Positions 16,547-26,927 of a stretch of 64,000 bases of DNA are shown piece after piece. This DNA comes from M55B127 sp034521955 (GTDB lineage Bacteria > Bacillota > Halanaerobiia > Halanaerobiales > M55B127): the NCBI GenBank assembly GCA_034521955.1, contig JAXHLT010000003.1, positions 372,001 to 436,000 on the forward strand, read 5' to 3'. A model generated the notes under the pieces. That model had not been told where the DNA came from and did no database searches. It saw nothing but the letters and a program-made list of their open reading frames with translations. Position numbers and translations under genes: made by a program. Numbering within the stretch: position 1 is the stretch's first letter; the number at the start of each line of letters is the position of its first letter.

Positions 16547-18259
16547 ATGCGAATGTCAAAACTATATTTACCAACTTTAAAAGAAACACCTGCAGAAGCT
16601 GAAATAACAAGTCATCAGCTGATGTTAAGAGCAGGTATGATGAGGAAACTTTCTCCCGGTATCTTTTCTTATTTACCCCTGGGATATAAAGTGATTAAAA
16701 AAATTGAAAATATTGTTAGAGAAGAAATGGATAAAACTTCATCACAGGAAGTACTATTACCTGTTATGCAGACGGCTGATATCTGGAAGGAATCTAACCG
16801 TTGGCAGAAATTTGGTCCGTTAATGATCAAATTTAAAGATAGAAAAGATCATGAGTACTGTTTAGGACCTACCCATGAAGAAGTTATAACAAGTTTAATA
16901 AAAGATGAAGTAAGATCATATAAAGATTTACCTTTAAACTTATATCAAATTCAAACTAAAGTAAGAGATGAAATTAGACCGAGATTTGGTTTGATGAGAG
17001 GCCGCGAATTTATTATGAAAGATGCCTACAGTATGGATGTAGATTATGAAGGTTTAGATCAAAGTTATCAAGAGATGTATGATGCATATACAAAAATATT
17101 TGACCGTTTAGGACTAGAGACTAGAGTTGTCCAGGCTGATACTGGAGCAATGGGTGGAAAAGACTCTCATGAATTTATGGTAATTGCTGATTCAGGGGAA
17201 GATGATATAGCTATCTGTGATAGTTGTGATTATGCTGCAAACACAGAATTGGCAACAGCATTAAATAAAGATGTCTCTAGTGATCAAAATCATAAACAAA
17301 AAGAAATTATCGATACACCAAATGTAACAACAATAGAAGGATTAGAACACTTTTTAGATACCGATGGATCAAAAATGATAAAAACAATGCTTATGAAGGC
17401 TGATGATGAGTTAGTAGTTGTTCTTCTTAGAGGTGACGATAAGTTAAATGAAGTGAAATTAACAAACTATCTTCAAGCCACTAATTTAGAAGCAGCTACA
17501 GAAGATGAAATCGTTGAAGTATTTGGTGTTAGACCAGGATTTATAGGTCCTGTTGATATTAGTGATGAGTATAAGTTACTTGCTGATAACAGAATTAAAT
17601 ATATGAATAATTCAATATGTGGTGCTAATATAGTTGATAAGCATTTTGTTAATGTTAATTACGGAAGAGATTTTGAAGTTGATGAATTTTTAGATTTACG
17701 TACTGTAAAACCTGGAGATATTTGTCCTGATTGCGAATCAGGTAGTTTGGAAATCCAACCAGGTATTGAGGTAGGACATATCTTTAAACTAGGTACAAAG
17801 TATAGTGAAAGTATGGGAGCAACTTATTTAGATGAAAATGGTAGGGAACAGGATATTGTAATGGGCAGTTACGGTATCGGTATAACAAGAATTGTAGCTG
17901 CAGCTGTTGAACAAAGTAATGATGATTATGGAATAATTTGGCCTAAAGCAATTGCACCTTATAAAGTGATTATTTTACCATTAGGTAAAAATGATGAGGT
18001 CAAAGAAACTTCAGAAGAAATATACAATACATTACAGGATAGAGGTATTGAAGTCTTGTTAGATGATCGTAATGAAAGAGCAGGAGTTAAGTTTAATGAT
18101 GCTGACCTAATCGGTATTCCATTAAGGATAACTGTAGGTAGCAGATCTCTTGAAAATAATGTATTAGAATTAAAAAACAGACAAACTGGTCAAGATTATG
18201 AAATCTCTTTAGATAATTATGAAAATGAGATATCAGATTTTCTTTCAAAATTAAAATAA
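16547..18259 (+). CDS. proS: Prolyl-tRNA synthetase (bacterial type)
   Basis: Charges tRNA-Pro. SKLYLPTLKETPAEAEITSH and LMLRAGMMRKLSPGIFSYLP are diagnostic of the bacterial form, and the class II motif 2 region reads IRPRFGLMRGREFIMKDAYS. An editing (INS) domain sits between motifs 2 and 3, and the anticodon-binding domain is C-terminal. Length, 570 residues, fits the form with an INS domain. ATG 16547 lies two bases after ispG; a second ATG at 16553 is possible. Confidence 0.96.
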   Translation: MRMSKLYLPTLKETPAEAEITSHQLMLRAGMMRKLSPGIFSYLPLGYKVIKKIENIVREEMDKTSSQEVLLPVMQTADIWKESNRWQKFGPLMIKFKDRKDHEYCLGPTHEEVITSLIKDEVRSYKDLPLNLYQIQTKVRDEIRPRFGLMRGREFIMKDAYSMDVDYEGLDQSYQEMYDAYTKIFDRLGLETRVVQADTGAMGGKDSHEFMVIADSGEDDIAICDSCDYAANTELATALNKDVSSDQNHKQKEIIDTPNVTTIEGLEHFLDTDGSKMIKTMLMKADDELVVVLLRGDDKLNEVKLTNYLQATNLEAATEDEIVEVFGVRPGFIGPVDISDEYKLLADNRIKYMNNSICGANIVDKHFVNVNYGRDFEVDEFLDLRTVKPGDICPDCESGSLEIQPGIEVGHIFKLGTKYSESMGATYLDENGREQDIVMGSYGIGITRIVAAAVEQSNDDYGIIWPKAIAPYKVIILPLGKNDEVKETSEEIYNTLQDRGIEVLLDDRNERAGVKFNDADLIGIPLRITVGSRSLENNVLELKNRQTGQDYEISLDNYENEISDFLSKLK

Positions 18260-18274
18260 AGGGGAGTTATCCTG

Positions 18275-18910
18275 ATGATAGTTAAAGCTTTAATACCAGC
18301 TTTTAATGAAGAAAAAACAATTGGAAATATTATTGATGTATTAAAAAAAGTACCTCGTATTAAAGAAATAATTGTAGTGGATGACGGCTCTGAGGACAAT
18401 ACTTATCAAGTAGCAAAAAACCTTGGAGTGAGGGCTATCAGACTCCCTGAAAACAAGGGTAAAGGTGCTGCATTACAGGAAGGTATAACAAATCTTGAGA
18501 CTGATATAATTTTACTTTTAGATGGTGATTTAATTGGTTTGAAAAGTGAACATATATATAAGCTAATCAATCCAGTTTTAGCAGATCAAGCTGATATGAC
18601 CATAGGAATTTTTAAAAAAGGCAGAAACTTAACTGATTTAGCTCAGGTAGTTTCTCCTAGGCTATCCGGCCAGAGAGCTATCAAACTGTCAGAACTCAAG
18701 AAGTTAAAAGAATTAGATAAAAAAGGTTTCGGAGTTGAAGTATCATTAAATAAGCATTTTAAAAATACAGGTCGGGTAAAAAGAGTCAATCTGTATGATT
18801 TAACCCATGTAATGAAAGAAGAAAAATTGGGTTTAGTCGATGGTGTTAAGGCTAGAACTAAAATGTATATAGATATTTTGAGGTCTTTGTTTAATAACAT
18901 TGTAGATTAA
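18275..18910 (+). CDS. Family 2 glycosyltransferase
   Basis: A 211-residue GT-A fold enzyme without membrane segments. The N-terminal LIPAFNEEKTIGNIIDVL and IIVVDDGSEDNT bind the nucleotide-sugar; the DXD-like metal motif is LLDGDLIGL near residue 85. The small size and PENKGKGAALQEG resemble dolichyl-phosphate-sugar or glucosyl-3-phosphoglycerate synthase relatives, but the acceptor cannot be told from sequence. It sits between proS and polC, where Bacillus has no such gene, and is probably co-transcribed with both. Confidence 0.85.
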   Translation: MIVKALIPAFNEEKTIGNIIDVLKKVPRIKEIIVVDDGSEDNTYQVAKNLGVRAIRLPENKGKGAALQEGITNLETDIILLLDGDLIGLKSEHIYKLINPVLADQADMTIGIFKKGRNLTDLAQVVSPRLSGQRAIKLSELKKLKELDKKGFGVEVSLNKHFKNTGRVKRVNLYDLTHVMKEEKLGLVDGVKARTKMYIDILRSLFNNIVD

Positions 18911-18934
18911 TTTGTTGGATTTAGGAGGGATTTC

Positions 18935-21900
18935 GTGTTAAAAGTTATCCAACCAGGAGAACAATTTAAAGATAAATTAAAGTATATAATAATAGACTCT
19001 GAAAAAAAACAGTGTAAAGTAATTTTAAATAGAGCAGATGAAAGTGATACTTCTGTTCAAAAAATTAAAGATACTTTACCTGGTTTTGCTATAAGCTGTG
19101 AAGTTGCATTAACTACAAAAGAAGAAGTAAAAATGATTTGGCCACAGCTTGTAAAGGAATTTAATGATAAATTCAGCTATAGTAAGTCTTGGTTTGAAAG
19201 AGCACAACTGCATTTTGAAGAAGATGGTATAATAATATCTTTAGAAACCAAGTTAGCTGCTAAAAAGATCAATAATTCCAAGGTAATAAACTTTATTAAA
19301 AATAGGATATATTTTTATCTTGACCGTGAACTTACTATAAGTATAAAAAACGGTGATTTATTTAAAGATGATAAAGAGATGAAAGAAGATTTAAATAAAG
19401 AGATAAAAAGAAATAAGAAAAAAAAGAAAAATAATAAAAATAATAAATCAAGAATAGTTTATGGAAGTAATATTTATAGAAAAAGTAGTAAAATAGATAT
19501 AGAAAATGTTAACTCAGAACAAAGTAATGTGATAACAGGAGGTTATGTATTTGATCAAGAAGTTAAACAGATTAAAAAGAACTTAAAATTACACACTTTT
19601 CACATTACAAACTCAAAAGATTCATTAACATGTAAAGCATTTCTAAGAAATAATCAAGAAATTGTACTATCTAAAAATGATGAAGTATTAGTAAAAGGAG
19701 ATATTCAATACGATAGATATAGTAAAGATCTTATTATGATGACCAACCACATAAATAAGATTGGTGAAAAAAAATTAAGAGAAGATAATGCTGATAAAAA
19801 ACGAATTGAACTTCATCTACATACTAAGATGAGTGCTTTGGATTCAACAGTTGATGTAACAAAAGCAGTCAAACGTGCTTCTGATTGGGGACATCAGGCA
19901 ATTGCAATAACTGACCATGGTGTTGTTCAGTCCTATCCTGATGCTTATAAAGCGGGTCAAAAACATGGTGTTGATATAATATTTGGACTTGAAGCATATT
20001 TAATAGATAATGGAAAACCAATCGTTGTTAATCCAATAGACAAGAAAATAAAAGATACTGAATTTGTGGTTTTTGATTTAGAAACTACAGGATTAAACCC
20101 TTTAAGCAATGAGATAATTGAAATTGGAGCTGTAAAGATTAAAGATGGAGAAATTATTGACAAGTTTTCATCACTAATTAAACCAGATAGTAATATATCT
20201 AATAAAATTACTGATATCACGGGTATAGATAACGAAATGGTTAAGGATAAACCAAAGTTTAAAGAAGTCTTTAAAGATTTTGTTGAGTTTATTGATGGTT
20301 GTCCATTAGTTGCTCATAACATGGACTTTGATTACAGTTTTATAAGAAAACCTTTAAAAGAATTTGAGATAAAAAAAGAAATTACACTTATTGATACCTT
20401 AACATTAGCTAGAGCTGTGTTACCAAAGTTAAAAAATCACAAACTAGCAACCCTGGTTAAACATTTTAATATAAATTTAGACAATCATCATAGAGCTTTA
20501 GATGATTCAAAGGCTACTGCACATTTATTAATTAAACTATTAGATGAAAATGATGAATTTGATATAAGTAATTTAAATGAAATAAATGAACTTACAAAAA
20601 ATATTGATTGGAAAAAATCTAGGCCATACCATGCTTTAATACTTGCCAAAAATCAGGATGGCTTAAAAGATATATATAAACTTGTTTCAAAGTCTCATTT
20701 AGATAATTTTTATCGTAAACCGAGAATTTTAAAAAGTGAATTATTAGCACATCGTGATAATTTACTTATTGGTTCAGCATGTGAATCAGGCCAACTTTTT
20801 AACTATATTTTAAATAATAGAAGTAGTAGAGAAATAAATAAAGTTGTTAATTTTTATGACTTTTTAGAAATTCAGCCTTTAGGTAATAATGAGTTTTTAT
20901 TAAATAATCAACTTGATGATATTGAAGATGTAAAAAAAATTAATAAGAAAATTTATAAATTAGGCAAAAAGAATAATAAACCAGTTATTGCTACAGGTGA
21001 TGTTCATTTCTTAGAACCTAAAGATGAAATTTATAGAAAGATTTTACAGGCTGGTCAAGGTTTTAATGATTATGATAATCAGGCTCCTCTATATTTTCGG
21101 ACTACTGAAGAGATGCTTGATGAATTTGATTACTTTGATGATAAGACTGCTCATGAGTTAGTAGTAGATAATCCTAATAAATTATATGATATGATAGAAG
21201 ATATTAAACCAATACCTGATGGGTTATTTACTCCAGAGATTGAAGGTGCAGATGAAAGAATTAAGGAAATGAGTTATGGTAAAGCTAAAAAATTATATGG
21301 AGATAAATTACCAGAATTTGTTGAAAAAAGACTAAAAAAAGAACTGGATTCAATAATAAATAATGGTTATTCAGTAATTTATCTAATTGCTCATAAATTA
21401 GTAAAGAGATCTTTAGATGATGGATATCTTGTTGGATCAAGGGGTTCAGTTGGTTCTTCTTTTGTAGCTACTATGTGTGACATTACTGAAGTAAATCCTC
21501 TACCTTCACACTATAGATGTGAAAGTTGTAAAAATGTTGAATTTATTGATTCAGGTGAGTATAGTATAGGTGTTGATTTACCTGATAAAAAATGTCCAAA
21601 CTGTAAAGCTGAGTATATTAAAGATGGTTTTGATATTCCTTTTGAAGTATTTATGGGTTTTAAGGGAGATAAAGTACCTGATATTGATTTGAACTTCTCT
21701 GGTGAATATCAAAATAAAATACATGAAGTTACTGAAGAGTTTTTTGGTAGAGACTATGTTTTTAGAGCGGGTACAATTTCTACAATAGCTAGCAGAACTG
21801 CCTTTGGTTTTGTAAGAAACTACTTAGATGATAATGAAATTGATGTTAAGAAAGCAGAGGTTAACCGACTTGTGTCAGGATGTACTGGAGTTAAAAAGAC

Positions 21901-23104
21901 TACTGGACAGCACCCAGGTGGGTTAATGGTTGTTCCAAAAAATATGGACATCTATGACTTTACTCCTATACAGCATCCTGCAAATGATCAAGATACAAGA
22001 GTGAGGACAACTCATTTTGACTATCATTCTATAAGTGGAAAAATCTTAAAGTTAGACCTTTTAGGTCATGATGATCCCACATCATTAAGAATGCTGCAAG
22101 ATTTAACCGGAGTAGAACCGGAAAGTATTCCTTTAGATGACCCTGAAACAATGAAAATTTTCTCATCTACAGAAAGTTTAAATGTCAGTGAGGATGAAAT
22201 AAAGTCAGAGGTCGGAACATATGGAATACCTGAATTTGGAACCAGTTTTGTAAGACAGATGCTTTTAGATACAAGGCCATCTACTTTTGCAGAACTAGTT
22301 AGAATAAGTGGATTATCTCATGGAACTGATGTTTGGTTAAATAATGCTCAAGAGTTGATAAAAAATAATAAAGCTAATTTATCTGAAGTAATCTCAGTAC
22401 GTGATGATATTATGAATTATTTACTTCAAAAAGGTTTAGAACCGGTAGATGCATTCTGGATTATGGAACATGTAAGAAAAGGTAAAGGGTTAACAGATGA
22501 AGAAGAGCGAAAAATGCGAGATAATAATGTGCCTAATTGGTATATTAAATCTTGTAAAAAGATAAAGTATATGTTTCCCAAAGCACATGCAGCAGCTTAC
22601 GTAATGATGGCTTATCGAATAGCATACTTTAAAGTACATTATCCTGAAGCTTTTTATCTAACATATTTTTCTACAAAGTCATCTGCTTTTGATGCTCAAA
22701 TTATTGATAAGGGATTAGAGTTTATAGAAAATCATTTAGTTAAACTTCAAAATCAAGATAAATTAACAGCAAAAGATAAAGAGACAATAACAATACTTGA
22801 AGTTGTTATAGAAGCGATGCATAGAGGGATTAAATTTGGTAAAGTTGATTTGTATAACTCTAAGATGAATCAATTTATCTTAAAAGAAGACAAGCTTTGT
22901 CCACCGTTAATCTGTCTTGAGGGTTTGGGTTCAAGTGCTGCTGAAAGTATTGTTGAAGCTAGACAAAAAGGTGATTTTATATCTGTTGAAGATTTAACAA
23001 ATAGAACAAGTTTAAGTAAAACTGTAATTGAGAAGATGAAAGAACATGGTACATTAACTGGAATACCAGAAAAAAATCAATTATCTCTTTTTGGAAACTC
23101 TTGA
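18935..23104 (+). CDS. polC: DNA polymerase III PolC-type catalytic subunit
   Basis: Replicative polymerase of low-GC Gram-positives with built-in proofreading. In order: an N-terminal domain and OB fold (to about residue 285), the first PHP segment (RIELHLHTKMSALDS, near 288), a DnaQ-type exonuclease (FVVFDLETTGLNP near 376 and HRALDDSKATAHLL), the second PHP part, and the polymerase core with VGSRGSVGSSFVATM and the catalytic VPDIDLNFSGE near 913. A four-cysteine zinc site (C-x2-C...C-x2-C) lies near 868-890. The start is GTG 18935 with TTAGGAGGG upstream. 1389 residues is normal. Confidence 0.97.
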   Translation: MLKVIQPGEQFKDKLKYIIIDSEKKQCKVILNRADESDTSVQKIKDTLPGFAISCEVALTTKEEVKMIWPQLVKEFNDKFSYSKSWFERAQLHFEEDGIIISLETKLAAKKINNSKVINFIKNRIYFYLDRELTISIKNGDLFKDDKEMKEDLNKEIKRNKKKKKNNKNNKSRIVYGSNIYRKSSKIDIENVNSEQSNVITGGYVFDQEVKQIKKNLKLHTFHITNSKDSLTCKAFLRNNQEIVLSKNDEVLVKGDIQYDRYSKDLIMMTNHINKIGEKKLREDNADKKRIELHLHTKMSALDSTVDVTKAVKRASDWGHQAIAITDHGVVQSYPDAYKAGQKHGVDIIFGLEAYLIDNGKPIVVNPIDKKIKDTEFVVFDLETTGLNPLSNEIIEIGAVKIKDGEIIDKFSSLIKPDSNISNKITDITGIDNEMVKDKPKFKEVFKDFVEFIDGCPLVAHNMDFDYSFIRKPLKEFEIKKEITLIDTLTLARAVLPKLKNHKLATLVKHFNINLDNHHRALDDSKATAHLLIKLLDENDEFDISNLNEINELTKNIDWKKSRPYHALILAKNQDGLKDIYKLVSKSHLDNFYRKPRILKSELLAHRDNLLIGSACESGQLFNYILNNRSSREINKVVNFYDFLEIQPLGNNEFLLNNQLDDIEDVKKINKKIYKLGKKNNKPVIATGDVHFLEPKDEIYRKILQAGQGFNDYDNQAPLYFRTTEEMLDEFDYFDDKTAHELVVDNPNKLYDMIEDIKPIPDGLFTPEIEGADERIKEMSYGKAKKLYGDKLPEFVEKRLKKELDSIINNGYSVIYLIAHKLVKRSLDDGYLVGSRGSVGSSFVATMCDITEVNPLPSHYRCESCKNVEFIDSGEYSIGVDLPDKKCPNCKAEYIKDGFDIPFEVFMGFKGDKVPDIDLNFSGEYQNKIHEVTEEFFGRDYVFRAGTISTIASRTAFGFVRNYLDDNEIDVKKAEVNRLVSGCTGVKKTTGQHPGGLMVVPKNMDIYDFTPIQHPANDQDTRVRTTHFDYHSISGKILKLDLLGHDDPTSLRMLQDLTGVEPESIPLDDPETMKIFSSTESLNVSEDEIKSEVGTYGIPEFGTSFVRQMLLDTRPSTFAELVRISGLSHGTDVWLNNAQELIKNNKANLSEVISVRDDIMNYLLQKGLEPVDAFWIMEHVRKGKGLTDEEERKMRDNNVPNWYIKSCKKIKYMFPKAHAAAYVMMAYRIAYFKVHYPEAFYLTYFSTKSSAFDAQIIDKGLEFIENHLVKLQNQDKLTAKDKETITILEVVIEAMHRGIKFGKVDLYNSKMNQFILKEDKLCPPLICLEGLGSSAAESIVEARQKGDFISVEDLTNRTSLSKTVIEKMKEHGTLTGIPEKNQLSLFGNS

Positions 23105-23159
23105 AAAACAGCGTTATTTATGATACTCTTTAGTATGGTATATGTTGAAATTTTTTAAG

Positions 23160-23181
23160 GAGTGGGGCTGCCCCACTCTTT
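23160..23181 (+). terminator. Terminator between polC and rimP
   Basis: A perfect 8-bp stem GAGTGGGG / CCCCACTC with loop CTG, followed by a short TTTAATT. The stretch before it contains a small ATACT/AGTAT repeat. Read-through or a weak promoter upstream must supply rimP-nusA-infB. Confidence 0.82.
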
Positions 23182-23207
23182 AATTATATGAAAGAGAGGT
23201 TTTAAAG

Positions 23208-23681
23208 ATGAGCAGTACTATAAATACCTTAAAAAAATTAATTGAACCTATAGTTAAAGTAAATAATTTAAACTTTGTTGATATAGAGTATATAAAAGAA
23301 GGCAATGATTGGATTTTAAGAGTTTTTGTAGAAAATGAAGATAATGAATTAACAATAGATCAACTTAGTAATTTAAGCAGATTAATTAGTCAGAAATTAG
23401 ATGAAGAAGATTTAATAGATAAAAAATATTTTTTAGAAGTCTCTTCACCAGGTGTTGAAAGACCTTTAAAAAAAATTAGTGATTATGAGAGATTTACCGG
23501 TGAAAATATAAAGGTAAGTACTTATCGTAAAATTAATAATTCCAAAGAATTTATAGGGGAATTAATTGGAATAGATGAAAATAAAGTAGTTACTCTTAAA
23601 TTAAAAGATTCTGAAGAAGAAATTAAATTAAAATTTGCTGATATTTCAAAAGCAAATTTACATGAAGAATTTAATTTCTAG
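23208..23681 (+). CDS. rimP: Ribosome maturation factor RimP
   Basis: Assists 30S maturation. The N-terminal domain reads IEPIVKVNNLNFVDIEY and the family block FLEVSSPGVERPLK is present, with a C-terminal Sm-like barrel; 157 residues is standard. It opens the conserved rimP-nusA-infB-rbfA operon, 21 bases before nusA. Confidence 0.95.
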   Translation: MSSTINTLKKLIEPIVKVNNLNFVDIEYIKEGNDWILRVFVENEDNELTIDQLSNLSRLISQKLDEEDLIDKKYFLEVSSPGVERPLKKISDYERFTGENIKVSTYRKINNSKEFIGELIGIDENKVVTLKLKDSEEEIKLKFADISKANLHEEFNF

Positions 23682-23702
23682 TTGAATTAAAGGAGGAAAA
23701 AA

Positions 23703-24827
23703 ATGAATCTAGACTTTTTAAATGCCTTAGAAGACATTGAAAAAGATAAAGGGATAGCAAAAGAAGTTTTATTAGAAGCAATTGAGGTTGCATTGCTTTC
23801 CGCCTATAAAAAGGATTTTGGTTCTAAGGAAAATGTTACCGTTGAAATTAATGAAGAAAACGGCAAGGTCATGGTGTTTTCAAGAAAAAAAATAGTTGAA
23901 GAAGTAAGCAATTCTAATTATGAAATATCAATCGATGATGCAAAAGAAATCGACTCATCTATAGAAGAGGGAGATTATTTAGATGTAGAAGTTACTCCTG
24001 AAAATTTCGGTAGAATTGCTGCCCAAACTGCAAAACAAGTAGTTATGCAGAGGATAAGAGAAGCTGAACGTGATGTAATGTATGAAGAATACAAACGCAA
24101 AGAAGGGGAAATAATAACTGGTACGATTCAAAGATTTCATAAAGACAATGTTCTTATTGATATGGGTAAAACTGAAGCATTGTTACCAGTATCCGAACAA
24201 ATCCCTACTGAAAATTATCGAGTTGGTTCTAGATTAAAATTATATGTTGTAGAAGTTTCTTCTACTACCAAAGGTCCAAGAATTTTAGTATCTAGAACAC
24301 ACCCCGCATTATTAAAAAGGTTGTTTGAAGTAGAAGTACCAGAAATATTTGATGGTATTGTTGAAATTAGGTCGGTTGCAAGAGAGGCTGGTTTTAGATC
24401 TAAGGTAGCTGTTTCTTCATATGATAGTAAAGTTGACCCTGTAGGAGCATGTGTTGGTCCACAGGGAATGCGTGTACAATCAGTTGTTGAACAATTGAAC
24501 GGAGAAAAAATAGACATTGTTCAATATGATGAAGAAGCAAAACAATATGTTTCTAATGCTTTAAATCCAGCAGAAGTAATAGATGTAATGATAAATGAAG
24601 ATGAAAAGAGTGCAACAGTTATTGTACCTGATTTTCAGTTATCATTAGCAATCGGTAAGGAAGGTCAAAACGCTCGATTAGCGGCTAAACTTACTGGATG
24701 GAAAATTGATATTAAAAAAGAATCTGAATTTGCAGAAAAAGATGAAAAAGAAAAAGATGAACAAGTTGAAAATGAAACTGACATTGAAGAAAATGAAACA
24801 AAAGATGAAGCTGAAGAAAGTAAATAA
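23703..24827 (+). CDS. nusA: Transcription termination/antitermination factor NusA
   Basis: Binds RNA polymerase and nascent RNA. The N-terminal domain covers about residues 1-125, the S1 domain about 130-200 (GEIITGTIQRFHKDNVLIDM), and the KH domains carry VGACVGPQGMRVQSVVEQL and LAIGKEGQNARLAAKLTGW. The last 35 residues are a Glu/Lys-rich tail without the E. coli-type acidic repeats. At 374 residues it is the Gram-positive size. infB follows directly; the ylxR/ylxQ genes usual between them in Bacilli are absent. Confidence 0.96.
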   Translation: MNLDFLNALEDIEKDKGIAKEVLLEAIEVALLSAYKKDFGSKENVTVEINEENGKVMVFSRKKIVEEVSNSNYEISIDDAKEIDSSIEEGDYLDVEVTPENFGRIAAQTAKQVVMQRIREAERDVMYEEYKRKEGEIITGTIQRFHKDNVLIDMGKTEALLPVSEQIPTENYRVGSRLKLYVVEVSSTTKGPRILVSRTHPALLKRLFEVEVPEIFDGIVEIRSVAREAGFRSKVAVSSYDSKVDPVGACVGPQGMRVQSVVEQLNGEKIDIVQYDEEAKQYVSNALNPAEVIDVMINEDEKSATVIVPDFQLSLAIGKEGQNARLAAKLTGWKIDIKKESEFAEKDEKEKDEQVENETDIEENETKDEAEESK

Positions 24828-24854
24828 GAAAAACTTAATATGGAGGTGGTTAGT

Positions 24855-26915
24855 TTGAGTAAAATTAGAGTCTATAAACTAGCTGACAAATTAAATATGA
24901 AAAGTAAGGAATTGATTGATATATTAAATAAACTAGGGGTTGAAGTTTCAAGTCATATGAGCACTGTAGAAGATGATACAGCTGAACTTGTTGAAGATAT
25001 GGTAAATGAGGAAAACAAAACAGAAACTGAACAAGAAACTAACAATGAAAATCAAAGTGAAGTAAATCAAGAAAAAGAATCTGTTTCAGATGAAAAAACA
25101 AAAGCAGAAGATTTAGATGAAAATGAAGAGGTTGAAGAGTCTGATGAAGACTTAGAACCAATTACTGAAGGTATAACTATTCGTGAATTATCTGAAAAGA
25201 TTGACTATCCTGCAAATAACATAATTAAAACCATGATGCAGTTAGGTATTATGACAAATGTTAATTATTCTCTTGATGAAGATGAAATTCAAATTCTAAA
25301 AGACGAACTTGATTTAAAGGTAAAAATTACTGATGAGATAGAAGTTGAGGAAGATGAAGATTCTGAACTTCAATTAGAAGAGATTATTGATAAGCCTGAG
25401 GATTTAAAACCTCGTCCACCTATAGTAACTGTAATGGGTCATGTTGACCATGGTAAGACAACACTACTTGATGTAATTAGAAAAACTAGAGTAGCTGAAG
25501 GAGAAGCAGGTGGTATTACACAGCATATTGGTGCTTATCAAGCATTATATAAAGACAAAAAGATAACATTTATTGATACCCCTGGTCACGAAGCTTTTAC
25601 AGCAATGCGTGCTAGAGGAGCTCAATTAACTGATATAGTAATTTTAGTTGTTGCAGCTGATGATGGAATTATGCCACAAACAGTTGAAGCTATTAACCAT
25701 GCACAGGCAGCTGGAATTCCAATCATTGTAGCAATTAATAAAATTGATAAAGCAAATGCTCAACCAGATCGTGTAAAACAGGAACTAACTGAACATGGTT
25801 TAGTACCTGAAGAATGGGGTGGAAATACAATATGTGTCGCAGTATCTGCTCTTCAAGGTGAAAATATTGACGAACTTTTAGAAATGGTAACCTTAGCATC
25901 TGAGTTAGAGGAACTTAAGGCAAATCCAGATCGAGTTGCTGATGGTATAATTATTGAGTCAGAACTTGATAGGGGTAGAGGTCCAATAGCAACTGTCTTA
26001 GTTAAAAATGGCACCTTAAAAGTCGGAGATTATATCATAGCAGGTTCAATAACTGGTCGAGTTAAAGCATTATTAGATGAACATGGAGAAAGAGTTGAAA
26101 AAGCAGAACCAGCTAGTCCGGTGATTGTTTTAGGATTTAATGATGTTCCAGAGGCTGGACAGTATTTAAGAGTAATGGAAGATGAAAGAGAAGCTAAGGA
26201 ATTAGCTGGAAAACGTAAAGATAAAAGAAAAGAAGAAAGACTTAATAAAGATTCTAAGGTATCTCTTGAAGATTTATATAGAAATATTCAAGAAGGAGAT
26301 ATTAAAGAACTTAATGTAATTATAAAAGCGGATGTTCAAGGCTCTATAGCAGCTTTAGAAGGGTCATTATTAAATATTAAATCTGAAGAAGTTGGAGTAA
26401 AGATTATTCATACTGGTGTAGGAGCTATAAATGAAACAGATGTTAACTTAGCAAGTGCATCTAATGCAATAATTATCGGTTTTAATGTAAGGCCTGGAAC
26501 AAATGCTAGAAAAGCAGCTGAAAAAGAAAAAGTAGAAATTAAGACATATCGAGTAATATATAAAGTTATTGAAGATATTAAAAATGCTATGTCTGGATTA
26601 CTTGAACCTGAATACAAAGAGATTGTTGTTGGTAGTGTTGAAGTTAGAGATACATTTAAAGTACCTGATGTTGGTATTATTGCTGGTGCTTATGTAAAAG
26701 AAGGAGAAGTAAATAGAAATGACTACGTTAGACTGCTTAGAAACGGTGTAGTTATTCATGAAGGAGACATTAGTTCATTAAAAAGATTTGAAAATGATGT
26801 AAGAGAAGTAAAAGAAGGTTATGAATGTGGTATCGGAATTGAAAACTATAATGATATTAAAGTTGAAGATATTTTAGAAATATATAGATATAAGGAGATA
26901 GAAAGATCCTTATAG
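24855..26915 (+). CDS. infB: Translation initiation factor IF-2
   Basis: GTPase that brings initiator tRNA to the 30S subunit. Two short IF2-N modules lie at the start (SKIRVYKLADKLNMKSKEL; then TIRELSEKIDYPANNIIKTM), separated by an acidic Glu-rich linker. The G domain has GHVDHGKTTLLD near residue 195, DTPGHEAF and NKIDKANA. Start is taken as TTG 24855, seven bases after GGAGGTGG; the ATG at 24840 overlaps that site and is rejected, giving 686 residues. The N-terminal region is short compared with enterobacteria, as usual for this group. Confidence 0.96.
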   Translation: MSKIRVYKLADKLNMKSKELIDILNKLGVEVSSHMSTVEDDTAELVEDMVNEENKTETEQETNNENQSEVNQEKESVSDEKTKAEDLDENEEVEESDEDLEPITEGITIRELSEKIDYPANNIIKTMMQLGIMTNVNYSLDEDEIQILKDELDLKVKITDEIEVEEDEDSELQLEEIIDKPEDLKPRPPIVTVMGHVDHGKTTLLDVIRKTRVAEGEAGGITQHIGAYQALYKDKKITFIDTPGHEAFTAMRARGAQLTDIVILVVAADDGIMPQTVEAINHAQAAGIPIIVAINKIDKANAQPDRVKQELTEHGLVPEEWGGNTICVAVSALQGENIDELLEMVTLASELEELKANPDRVADGIIIESELDRGRGPIATVLVKNGTLKVGDYIIAGSITGRVKALLDEHGERVEKAEPASPVIVLGFNDVPEAGQYLRVMEDEREAKELAGKRKDKRKEERLNKDSKVSLEDLYRNIQEGDIKELNVIIKADVQGSIAALEGSLLNIKSEEVGVKIIHTGVGAINETDVNLASASNAIIIGFNVRPGTNARKAAEKEKVEIKTYRVIYKVIEDIKNAMSGLLEPEYKEIVVGSVEVRDTFKVPDVGIIAGAYVKEGEVNRNDYVRLLRNGVVIHEGDISSLKRFENDVREVKEGYECGIGIENYNDIKVEDILEIYRYKEIERSL

Positions 26916-26927
26916 AGGTGAATAAAA

